From Flavobacteriales bacterium 33_180_T64 (GTDB lineage Bacteria; Bacteroidota; Bacteroidia; Flavobacteriales; Flavobacteriaceae), in contig MAAQ01000017.1 in the NCBI GenBank assembly GCA_002162685.1, positions 115,801 through 179,800 on the forward strand: DNA of 64,000 nucleotides, given 5' to 3'. Shown here piece after piece: positions 53,847 through 62,415 of this stretch (its first letter is position 1; each line of letters begins with the position of its first letter). The position numbers were made by a program, and so were the translations under genes. Under the pieces are notes generated by a model. It saw only the letters and a program-made list of their open reading frames with translations. It did not search any database and had not been told where the DNA came from.

Positions 53847-54941
53847 ATGCCTATATATATGGATTTTCATGATTTGCCTGATGGAGTCACAGCAGCCCAT
53901 GTTGCAGAAATGCATCAAGCAGATTTAAAAATTGAACATAAATATAATTGTCGTGGCTTAACATATTGGTGTGATGAACGGCGTCAAACCGCTTTTTGCT
54001 TAATTGAAGCACCCAATGAACAAGCCATAGTTGAGTTACATCAAAATGCGCATGGAGGAGTCCCGCAGCGAATAATAGAAGTTAATGATACGATTGTAGA
54101 ATCCTTTTTAGGTAGAATTGAAGACCCAGAAAAATCTAAGAATACTGAGCTCAATATTATAAATGATCCTGCTTTTAGAACATTAATTGTAGTCCAATTA
54201 AAACGAAAAACCTTAAGAGAAAAAGGACTCAAAACTTTAAAAGCAGCTATTCGAGGGTATCATAAATCTATAACAAATATAGTTGTCGCAAATAAAGGGC
54301 GCATTGTTAAAGAACAATCAAACACTTATTTGATGTCTTTTGATTCGGTAACTAATGCTATTAATAGTGCTATAAAAACTCAAGAGTTGTACAACTGTAT
54401 TATCACTCCAGATTTAGAATTTAAAATAGGTGTCAGTGCAGGAGTTCCGGTAACACATAACGATAATCTCTTTGAAGATACGATTAAAAGAGCCAAGCAC
54501 TTAGCATATATAACCAACAACAAAATCACTATTTCTCAAGAGGTTAAAGCTTTATACGAAAGTGAAAATCAAAACTCAACTATCAATTTTGATATTAAGT
54601 CATTACAAACCAATGAAGAACTATTTGTAAATCAATTACTAGACTTTATAGATGATGTGTGGCCGCATTCTAATCTTACTGTTAGCGATTTTCATGAAAA
54701 TTTAGGATATAGTAAATCAAAACTTTATAGAACCATGATGACCATTATTGGTAAATCACCAAATGGCTTTTTAAAAGATTTTAGATTACATAAGGCCTTA
54801 GAATTACTAGATGAACAAACTTCTAATATTTCAGAAATAGCCTATAAAACAGGATTTAGTAGTCCTACCTATTTTTCAAAATGTTTTTATGAAGTCTATG
54901 GTATAAAGCCTTCAACGTATCTGAAGCAAATAAATGGATAG
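53847..54941 (+). CDS. DUF4242 – cyclase-like – AraC fusion regulator
   Basis: 364 residues in three parts. (1) DUF4242 ligand domain (~1-90: MPIYMDFHDLPDGVTAAHVAEMH … GLTYWCDE … AIVELHQNAHGGVP). (2) A class III nucleotide-cyclase-like domain (~110-245): IVKEQSNTYLMSFDSVTNAI matches the usual VVKTIGDGVMAVF block and FKIGVSAGVPV the later GIHTGEP block. The metal-binding Asp residues and the GDG motif are missing, so catalysis is unlikely. (3) A C-terminal AraC HTH (~262-362, LGYSKSKLYRTMM … NISEIAYKTGFSSPTYFSKCFYE). I read it as a one-component cytoplasmic regulator, where ligand binding to DUF4242 is relayed through the inert cyclase fold to DNA binding. Confidence 0.82.
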   Translation: MPIYMDFHDLPDGVTAAHVAEMHQADLKIEHKYNCRGLTYWCDERRQTAFCLIEAPNEQAIVELHQNAHGGVPQRIIEVNDTIVESFLGRIEDPEKSKNTELNIINDPAFRTLIVVQLKRKTLREKGLKTLKAAIRGYHKSITNIVVANKGRIVKEQSNTYLMSFDSVTNAINSAIKTQELYNCIITPDLEFKIGVSAGVPVTHNDNLFEDTIKRAKHLAYITNNKITISQEVKALYESENQNSTINFDIKSLQTNEELFVNQLLDFIDDVWPHSNLTVSDFHENLGYSKSKLYRTMMTIIGKSPNGFLKDFRLHKALELLDEQTSNISEIAYKTGFSSPTYFSKCFYEVYGIKPSTYLKQING

Positions 54942-55165
54942 GAGTGGAGTTGAAATTAATGATCATAATATCTTAAACTATAATCCTGTATGAATGAATA
55001 TATGTGGATCAGTTATTTATCTTAGTTAAAAAATATATTATATTGTAAACACTAATTAAAGTAGCGAAAATTCATTTATAATTTGACAAAGTTTGTGTTA
55101 TAAATAAAGTAACTATGCTTATAGTAACGCTATGCGCATATCATATAATTATGGAAATTAAAAAT

Positions 55166-56824
55166 ATGAAATTCATTCTAGTTGTCCCTTTCTTGTTATT
55201 TTATTCTTTATTATTTGGGCAGTCAGAAAATATAAATTCTAAAACACCTTGGCAACGTTACCCGAGCAACATTGAAAATTCAATCAAAAAACTGAATCAA
55301 GGACAACTTCATGGAGGGGATTGGGAAACAAATAAAATCACAACTAAAAGAGGGTTTAGTTGGGTTCAATTTGAAATATTTTGGAAAACAGATGAAGGTA
55401 ATATAGTTGGTTTCATTGCTGAAGATTCTTTAGAATTAGAAAAAATTTGTTCGAGAATTGAAACTTCATTTCTAAATACGAATAAAGCAAAAAAAGAAGG
55501 ATTTTCAGAGATTGATAAAATTCAGTTTATGCCTTGGCAAGATGATTTTATTATAGACATCTCTTTTAAAATTCATCATACATCTTCTAAGAAAACAAGT
55601 AAAAAACTAAAGGAAATTAAGTTAGTTAACATCATCAAAGATGGTTGGGATGAGGCACTGTATAATCATTCGGAAAGAACTTATAATGGTATGACGGTTT
55701 CTGGACATAGACTTAACAAAAATGAAGCTACAGATATTGTTGCATTAATGAGACAACAATATCAGTATTACGTTGGTATAGATCAAGTTGTACGAAAATG
55801 TAACGATGTTAGATTAGATGCTTCTACAGCGTTTAAAGATAAAGACCATTTATCGTCAGTAATTAGTTACGAAATGTTTTTGGCTATGAACTGTAAAAGA
55901 TTTAATATACAAATGGCGAGGCGATATGGAAGTTCTCTTGTTCAATTAGAAAAATACGACGAAGCTATTAATTTTTATAATTCTATTGATAATCAATTAT
56001 TGAATTGCAGCAATTGTCATCAAGGAGAGTTTTATTTTAAAAGTGGAAAAATAAAAAAAGACTACTTAGGAGACTATAAAGGCGCATTAGCCGATTTAAA
56101 TACTGCTATAGACTTAAAGGAGACTGCTGGTAGGTTTTGGGTTAGAGGTATTCTCTATGAAAAGCTTAATATGTTAGAGCAATCTCAAAAAGATAAAACG
56201 TACGCCATTCGTTTAGATTCGATTTATTATACGAGTCAAATAAAAAAATATTCAGGGTATATATCAAATCAATTAAGTAAACCTTCAATAGCAAACAAAA
56301 CAGCTGAGTATTATAGAAAGAATGTATACAATTATAAAAAATTAAAGATGTATCCTGAAGCAATGCAAGATTCAATTAATGCTGCTAAATATGATGTTAT
56401 TTTTGTCAATTACAATATTGAAGTGTTAAGCAAAAAAGTTAAAGACTATAAAAAAAATAAGGACATGTTATCGCGCACATATATAGAAAGAGCACAATGT
56501 TATGATGCTATCGGTTTGCATGATAATGCTTTATCTGATTATAATGACGCTCTTAAATTAAAACCTAAAAATGCTTTGTATCATAAGAATATTAGCATGC
56601 ATTATCTTCTTATGAATGATTTAGAAAAGGCTATGGAAGTTATCAATAATGCATTAAGTCTAAAAAACCTTAAAGTGTGGGAAGAATTACCGCTAATCAA
56701 GATTAAAGGTGAACTATTAATAAAATTAAATAGACGTGACGAAGCATGCAAATTGTATCAAAAAATATTAGAACTTGGCTCAGACCATAAACTACTTAAA
56801 AAAGAATGTAACTTTGGTCAGTAA
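55166..56824 (+). CDS. Secreted TPR-repeat protein
   Basis: About 552 residues from the ATG at 55166 (in-frame ATGs at 55115 and 55151 also exist). The signal peptide MKFILVVPFLLFYSLLFGQ argues for 55166. The N-terminal ~190 residues are of unknown fold (KTPWQRYPSNIENSIKKLN …). The rest contains several TPR units, e.g. KYDEAINFYNSIDNQ, DYKGALADLNTAIDLKE, GLHDNALSDYNDALKLKP and DLEKAMEVINNALSLKN. Probably a periplasmic or outer-membrane-associated scaffold. No operon partner. Confidence 0.75.
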   Translation: MKFILVVPFLLFYSLLFGQSENINSKTPWQRYPSNIENSIKKLNQGQLHGGDWETNKITTKRGFSWVQFEIFWKTDEGNIVGFIAEDSLELEKICSRIETSFLNTNKAKKEGFSEIDKIQFMPWQDDFIIDISFKIHHTSSKKTSKKLKEIKLVNIIKDGWDEALYNHSERTYNGMTVSGHRLNKNEATDIVALMRQQYQYYVGIDQVVRKCNDVRLDASTAFKDKDHLSSVISYEMFLAMNCKRFNIQMARRYGSSLVQLEKYDEAINFYNSIDNQLLNCSNCHQGEFYFKSGKIKKDYLGDYKGALADLNTAIDLKETAGRFWVRGILYEKLNMLEQSQKDKTYAIRLDSIYYTSQIKKYSGYISNQLSKPSIANKTAEYYRKNVYNYKKLKMYPEAMQDSINAAKYDVIFVNYNIEVLSKKVKDYKKNKDMLSRTYIERAQCYDAIGLHDNALSDYNDALKLKPKNALYHKNISMHYLLMNDLEKAMEVINNALSLKNLKVWEELPLIKIKGELLIKLNRRDEACKLYQKILELGSDHKLLKKECNFGQ

Positions 56825-56869
56825 AAAATGCTCAATATTTTTTATTGATAGATTTTCAATAGTATTAGC

Positions 56870-57769
56870 TTAAGAGTACAAAATCAAAAATACGCCAATT
56901 AAAATACCTGCTAATGGCACTAATTTTTTTCGCTTATTTTTTTCTTTAAAGACCAAACCACCAATAACGACAGCAATTAGTATTTGACTTCGTTTTATAG
57001 CAGAAAGCAGCATGATTAATGCTTCTGGATCCTGCAACGCTTTAAAGTAAAAATAATCTGCCGCTTGTAATAAAATTCCAACGGCAACAATAGTCCATCT
57101 CCATTTAAATTCTTTTCGTTTTTGAGCATTTGGAAACCATATTACCGATAAAATAGCCAGTAAAATTAGGAGAGTATACCAACAAAACCAAAATTGCAAC
57201 GTTTGAGGGTTTAACACTAAGCTCTGAATTAAAAACTTATCATATAAACCACTAGAAGCGCCTAAAAATGTCGCAGCAATAATGGCAAATATCCATTTAT
57301 TACGCTTAAAATTAATGCCCTCCATTTTTCCAATTTTAGAATATAGGATGATTGAAAAGATAATAAGAAAAAAGCCTATCCACTGCATACCATTAGGCTG
57401 CTCTTGATAAATAAGAATGGCGCCTATAAAAGTAAAAAAAGGACCAGCAGAACGTATTGGAGTTACAATAGTAATTGGTAAATGTTTTAATGCTTGATAG
57501 GCTAAAACCCATGAGCTTGTCATTAGCATTGATTTTATAAAAATAAATCCATGAGTTTTCCATGGAATACTATTGATATAAAATCCGATGTGTTTGGTAT
57601 ATTCTGGGAAATAGAGCGACCCTATAAAAAGCGGGAAAAGTAATAAAAACCCAGAACTGATGGTACCAAAAAGTACAGGAAACACTTCATTTCCTTGTAC
57701 GGCATGTTTTTTACATAAATTATGTAATCCTAAAAAAAGTGCAGCCAATAAACCCAAATACATCCACAT
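56870..57769 (-). CDS. EamA/DMT-family transporter
   Basis: 299 residues with ten hydrophobic helices in two repeats, typical of the drug/metabolite transporter superfamily: LGLHNLCKKHAVQG near the start, then PIRSAGPFFTFIGAILIYQEQPNGMQWIGFFLIIFS closing the first half, and LLSAIKRSQILIAVVIGGLVFKEK closing the second. Inner membrane; substrate not predictable. Convergent with the TPR gene and divergent from the methyltransferase-like gene at 57945. Confidence 0.88.
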   Translation of the reverse strand: MWMYLGLLAALFLGLHNLCKKHAVQGNEVFPVLFGTISSGFLLLFPLFIGSLYFPEYTKHIGFYINSIPWKTHGFIFIKSMLMTSSWVLAYQALKHLPITIVTPIRSAGPFFTFIGAILIYQEQPNGMQWIGFFLIIFSIILYSKIGKMEGINFKRNKWIFAIIAATFLGASSGLYDKFLIQSLVLNPQTLQFWFCWYTLLILLAILSVIWFPNAQKRKEFKWRWTIVAVGILLQAADYFYFKALQDPEALIMLLSAIKRSQILIAVVIGGLVFKEKNKRKKLVPLAGILIGVFLILYS

Positions 57770-57944
57770 GGCGCGAATATAGTTTTTTAAGCTATTTTGT
57801 ATTAGAATATGAGGTGAATATTATAACCATAATTGGTTATAATAATCATGATTTTTATTCCTGTTATTTTGATTGGCTCTAGGATTTAGGAAAATCATAG
57901 TATTAGATTTCTTGTATCTTACAGAAAACCAACCATTTAGTATT

Positions 57945-58688
57945 ATGAAAAAATTTGCAATATTCATATACGGCATAGTATCCTATGTTGTATTTCTAGC
58001 GTCATTTTTATACGCTATTGGCTTTATGGGCCAACTTCTAGTTCCTAAAAGCATTAACTCTGGTGAAGCATCTGGAATGACAGAATCAATTATCATCAAT
58101 TTGGTATTATTAAGTCTTTTTGCTGTACAACATTCTGTTATGGCACGACCAGCATTTAAAAAATGGTGGACAAAAATTATTAGCCCAGCTATAGAACGTA
58201 GTACATATGTTTTATTAACCAGTTTGCTATTATTTTTAATATTTTGGAAATGGCAACCTATGACTACCAATGTTTGGAATATTGAAGGCGAAACCTATGT
58301 ACTCATTATTAACATCGTATTTTGGATTGGCTGGATTATTGTTTTGTTATCGACCTTTATGATTAACCATTTTCATCTTTTTGGTTTAGACCAAGTGTAT
58401 ACTAAGCTCAAAAGTAAACCGCCAACCGGATTAAAATTTACAGAAAAATTATTTTATAAGATTGTGAGACATCCCATTATGACTGGGTTTATTATTGCTT
58501 TTTGGGCAACACCAGTAATGACTCAAGGGCATTTGCTATTTGCAGTTGTGACGACCTTATATATTTTAATTGCTGTAAAATATTTAGAAGAACGCGATTT
58601 AAAAAAAGAATTAGGTGATACCTATATCAGTTACCAAAAACGAGTCCCTATGTTAATTCCTTTTTTAAAGTTTGGAAAAAAAGAATAG
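57945..58688 (+). CDS. MddA/NnrU-like membrane methyltransferase
   Basis: 247 residues from ATG 57945 (in-frame codons upstream from 57873 give no plausible N-terminus). Five or so membrane helices. The pattern YAIGFMGQLLVPKSINSG, AVQHSVMARPAFKKWW, RSTYVLLTSLLLFLIFWKWQP and later RHPIMTGFIIAFWATP with EERDLKKELGDTYISYQKRVP matches the NnrU/isoprenylcysteine-methyltransferase-like family including methanethiol S-methyltransferase MddA, which makes dimethyl sulfide using SAM. The C-terminal RHP and EER…Y motifs form the SAM site. MddA identity is likely but not certain. Confidence 0.82.
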   Translation: MKKFAIFIYGIVSYVVFLASFLYAIGFMGQLLVPKSINSGEASGMTESIIINLVLLSLFAVQHSVMARPAFKKWWTKIISPAIERSTYVLLTSLLLFLIFWKWQPMTTNVWNIEGETYVLIINIVFWIGWIIVLLSTFMINHFHLFGLDQVYTKLKSKPPTGLKFTEKLFYKIVRHPIMTGFIIAFWATPVMTQGHLLFAVVTTLYILIAVKYLEERDLKKELGDTYISYQKRVPMLIPFLKFGKKE

Positions 58689-58983
58689 TACAAGTCTAAA
58701 AGACGTACAGTAAAATAATTTTAGTTAAAGCAAATTACATAATGTGGAATTTAATACATCGAAAGTGTTATCATGCTTTCATGTTATGTAGCTTGACTTT
58801 TATTTATTAACCTCTTTAAAGGCAAACTATCTTTTGTTTATTCCAAAGGTTAATATAAATGTCGTATATTTATAACGCATTGTAAATCAACGTAATCCCC
58901 TCCCTATATTAATAGCAAATAAGAAGGATTAGAAAAATTAATTATTTTAATCTTATTAATTAATCCATTAAATTATTAATATC
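58689..58983. other. Intergenic region, 295 bp
   Basis: No gene seen. It is AT-rich with a TATATTTA near 58867 that could act as a -7 box for the phosphoesterase gene. Confidence 0.4.
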
Positions 58984-61641
58984 ATGGCAGAGGTTAAAAC
59001 ACTTCATCGAATTGAAAGTAAGTCTCCATTTCTATCTCCCAATGAAAGTTTTTTTATTGAATTTAAACCATTAGAAGGTATTTTTAGAGTTCGTGCAGAT
59101 AGGACCGTAAACGTTGGAACAGTTTTTAAAAACAATTCACCATTTAATACAAAACAACCAACATTTGAGGAATTCTTAGTTTTTGACCCTTTAAAGGATT
59201 CAGGACCAGCTGAGGATATTTCAATCAAGGTCTTAGGAGGAATTAAAATAGACATTTCAGAACCAATTTCAAATACTAACTTTAGTTTTATTACTAAAGA
59301 TTTTATTTCGAGTACAAATCCGATTTTTAATGAAACAGCAAAGAATTTTATTGAATTTGCTGTTTCAAAATTACTTGAAAATCGGAAATGGAAATGTACT
59401 TTTACTAATATAACTCAAGAAAATTCTAAATGTAAAGCACAACTTCGATTTCCATTTAATAAAGTTGAAATAAAGGAAACACGAATACCTCGTCGATTAT
59501 TAAATAGAACCTTTAATACTTTGCTTCTTTCTCTAGGATTACAAGTTTTTGCTCGAAAAGGCTCTGGTAACATTTTTGTTGATAAAGACTTTGAACACCT
59601 TATAAATGGCTCTATATCAAAAGAAATTAAATTCCCAGACTCTACTTTATTTAGTGTAGAGAAATTTGAATTAAAAGATTTTATAATTTCAGCAAATCAG
59701 ATTCCTCCAAATCATCCTGAACTACCAGTTAGACCACTAATAGAAATTGAATTTGATTTTGAAAGTGATATTGAGATTGGAATTCCTGTATTTAATGCAA
59801 ATATTTCCAATATTAATATAAAATTAGGCTTTATTTTGAATGTTATGCAAAGCACATCTAATGAAGGTGATGGAAATATGATTAGTCCATTGATTACTAT
59901 AGATGTGAAAGTTGAAGGTGAAGAATCCATCCCATTTTTTGAACTCAAGGATATTGAAAAAAAAATAAAACACGAAATATTCATGCCATTACAACCTATA
60001 AGTGTTAAAAGAGAAATTTCAAAATACCTTACTAAAGGGCTTATGGAATTAGCCGAAAGAGGTGATGTCTTTTGGGATATTACATCTGATAACAAAGATT
60101 ATATAGTCAAACATATTAAAAAGCCAAAATTTAATATACCAGGAATTGATACTTTATTAGATGCTACTGATAATGTTTTTGTTGATGCGACTAATGGAGC
60201 AGGTGGACAATCTGGAGGAAATGGAAACTCTGGGGGATTTAATCAACCTAATATTTCATTTCCAGGAACAGTTGGCGCTACTACTGTTGGGGTAAGTCCT
60301 GTAAATCCAACAGATTCAACAGATCCTGTTGAGGATCCATCGGGTTTGAATAATTTAGATAAAATTGATCATATTGTGGTTCTAATGATGGAGAATAGAT
60401 CATTTGATCATATGCTAGGTTATCTTACAATTAACGGTAATAATGATATTGATGGAATAACAGGGAATGAAAGTAATATAAACCCAATTACTCAAAGTCC
60501 AGTAAAACAAGAACCCTTAAGAGACAAAACTTTTCGGTTTAGTCCACATCATGAACACCAGCATGTGTTAAATCAAATAGATGATGGTACAATGCAAGGG
60601 TTTCTAGCCGATTTTATGGGAAGATTTCCTGAAATAAACCCATTATTTGGTATGGGGTTTTATAATGAAGAAAAATTAAAAGTGTATGATTTCCTAGCTA
60701 AAGAATATACTGTATGTAATAAATGGTTTTGTTCTCATCCAGGTCCTACTTTTCCTAATCGTATTTGTACGCTTACGGGGAAAATCCCAGAATTAGACAA
60801 TTTTGCAGAAAATGACCCTAGATTAGGCTACTTAAAGGAAACTACAATTTTTGATACTTTGACTGCAAATAATAAGTCTTGGGCCTTCTTTGAGCAAGAT
60901 ATGACGGCATTACGAATGTTTGATAAGTATCGCCTAGATGATAAAAATATTCTTCCTCTTTATAAGGAAAATGATGCTAGAGATGAATATTCATCGAACG
61001 AAGTCTTCTTTTCACGTGTTCAAAATGGAAATTTACCTCAAGTAACGTTTTTAGATCCAAATTTTGTTGATTTACCTCCACAGAAAACGGCAAATGACGA
61101 TCATCCTCCAGCAAATGTGGAAAACGGGCAAGAATTTATTAAAGATGTTTATAATGCGCTTGCAAATTCACCACAATGGGAGAAAACGATGTTTATTATA
61201 ACTTACGATGAACATGGTGGATTTTATGATCATGTAGCTCCACCAGGAACAAAAGCCTCATTAGAAGGTGAAAATAGTATTCCTAAGATTCATAAGGATG
61301 GTCCTGAATTTTATGGACCAAGAGTTCCTGCTTTTGTGATTTCTGCCTGGACAGAAGCTTCTCCAACAAATATTATTTTTGATCATACTTCAATAATAAA
61401 AACTATTTTAACCAAATTTAATAATGGAATTATTCCAGATGAATATGGAGAACGTGTAAAACAAGCCAATCATTTAGGGCCATTATTATCAAGAGAGATA
61501 CCAATAAGCACACCTAAAATTATAGCACCAATAAATTCCTCCAATACAACTTCATTTATAGAAAGTCCCGATGAGCATATTGTAGATTCTGGAGGTAGTG
61601 AGTTTCATAGTGTTTTACAGCATTTTGCAATTCCAAAATAA
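58984..61641 (+). CDS. Phospholipase C/acid phosphatase-type phosphoesterase with large unknown N-terminal region
   Basis: 885 residues. The C-terminal half (~455-840) is a phosphoesterase (PF04185-type): DHIVVLMMENRSFDHMLGYL (E470-N471 metal site), HPGPTFPNRI, FFEQDMT, TYDEHGGFYDHVAPP and GPRVPAFVIS, so phosphodiester or phosphomonoester hydrolysis, perhaps of phospholipids, is expected. Residues ~1-400 form a beta-rich region I do not recognise, with paired blocks such as PVFNANISNINIKLGFI; a Gly/Asn-rich linker (GAGGQSGGNGNSGG) joins the two. There is no signal peptide or sorting domain, unusual for this enzyme class. The next gene starts 26 bp downstream, so they are one unit. Confidence 0.8.
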   Translation: MAEVKTLHRIESKSPFLSPNESFFIEFKPLEGIFRVRADRTVNVGTVFKNNSPFNTKQPTFEEFLVFDPLKDSGPAEDISIKVLGGIKIDISEPISNTNFSFITKDFISSTNPIFNETAKNFIEFAVSKLLENRKWKCTFTNITQENSKCKAQLRFPFNKVEIKETRIPRRLLNRTFNTLLLSLGLQVFARKGSGNIFVDKDFEHLINGSISKEIKFPDSTLFSVEKFELKDFIISANQIPPNHPELPVRPLIEIEFDFESDIEIGIPVFNANISNINIKLGFILNVMQSTSNEGDGNMISPLITIDVKVEGEESIPFFELKDIEKKIKHEIFMPLQPISVKREISKYLTKGLMELAERGDVFWDITSDNKDYIVKHIKKPKFNIPGIDTLLDATDNVFVDATNGAGGQSGGNGNSGGFNQPNISFPGTVGATTVGVSPVNPTDSTDPVEDPSGLNNLDKIDHIVVLMMENRSFDHMLGYLTINGNNDIDGITGNESNINPITQSPVKQEPLRDKTFRFSPHHEHQHVLNQIDDGTMQGFLADFMGRFPEINPLFGMGFYNEEKLKVYDFLAKEYTVCNKWFCSHPGPTFPNRICTLTGKIPELDNFAENDPRLGYLKETTIFDTLTANNKSWAFFEQDMTALRMFDKYRLDDKNILPLYKENDARDEYSSNEVFFSRVQNGNLPQVTFLDPNFVDLPPQKTANDDHPPANVENGQEFIKDVYNALANSPQWEKTMFIITYDEHGGFYDHVAPPGTKASLEGENSIPKIHKDGPEFYGPRVPAFVISAWTEASPTNIIFDHTSIIKTILTKFNNGIIPDEYGERVKQANHLGPLLSREIPISTPKIIAPINSSNTTSFIESPDEHIVDSGGSEFHSVLQHFAIPK

Positions 61642-61666
61642 CATTTTATAACAATGTCAATTTAAT

Positions 61667-62245
61667 ATGATGAGTAATAAAAGAAAAAATAGTACGATGC
61701 GATCATTGGTATTAGGAATTTTGACCTTAGTATTAGGAGGTTTATTGCTAAGTGGTCTTCAGGGGTTATTTTTTAAGAAAGAAAAACAACCAATTCTAAA
61801 TGAAAACCCTGTAACTAGTAAACCTATAATTAAAATAGAATCACAGTTAATAAGTCGCTCTGTTATTCTTGGACCAAATCCCGGAGGTGTGTGGGCTGCT
61901 AAACCATTAGCCAAAGATCGTTTTCTTTGGCATCAGTTAGTGATACATATCCAAAATGATTGCACTAAACCTGTTTATATTGATGCTCGAAAATTTCATT
62001 TATATCTCACTTCAAATCAGAAAATATTAGGAGAAGAAAATTTTAGTCCTACTAGTAAAGGGATCGAATTTCAAACTAAAAGACTTTCAAGTCAATGGCT
62101 TGAACCAGGGATGAATATTTCTGGGAATCTATTTTTTAAAGTCCCTGAGTTTAAATTATCTAATGGTTTAGATGTAAATAAAGCGTATCATATTTTGCGC
62201 TATTCTAGAGGATTAAATTGCCAAATTAAATATGCCCCTTTTTAA
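61667..62245 (+). CDS. Membrane-anchored protein of unknown function
   Basis: 192 residues: basic N-terminus, one membrane helix (~12-32, SLVLGILTLVLGGLLLSGL), then a ~150-residue extracytoplasmic beta-rich domain (IKIESQLISRSVILGPNPGG … LVIHIQNDCTKPVYIDARKFHLYL … SQWLEPGMNISGNLFFKVPEF) that resembles small DUF4352-like immunoglobulin-type modules. Two Cys residues may form a disulfide. It follows the phosphoesterase after 26 bp, so it may localise or modulate that enzyme. No family is firmly recognised. Confidence 0.7.
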   Translation: MMSNKRKNSTMRSLVLGILTLVLGGLLLSGLQGLFFKKEKQPILNENPVTSKPIIKIESQLISRSVILGPNPGGVWAAKPLAKDRFLWHQLVIHIQNDCTKPVYIDARKFHLYLTSNQKILGEENFSPTSKGIEFQTKRLSSQWLEPGMNISGNLFFKVPEFKLSNGLDVNKAYHILRYSRGLNCQIKYAPF

Positions 62246-62384
62246 ATCCATATTATTTATGACGTTTATGGATTCAAACCTATCACTTATGTCTTCTAAC
62301 TAATCAAATTTTGATTCTCTATTTATAAATTCATTGTTATTAAGTATAATGAGCTGCAATATGTTAATAAGCTAAGAATAGTTT

Positions 62385-62392
62385 TATTTTTG
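62385..62392 (+). promoter_or_regulatory. -7 box TATTTTTG before the TPR sensor gene
   Basis: Exact TAnnTTTG match, 23 bases before the ATG at 62416. Confidence 0.5.
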
Positions 62393-62415
62393 ATATTGAA
62401 TATTTAACCATAATT

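Noticed and set aside
62246..62285. AATCCAT … ATGGATT inverted repeat after the membrane-anchored protein gene as terminator
   Set aside because: Long loop, short stem and no T-run.
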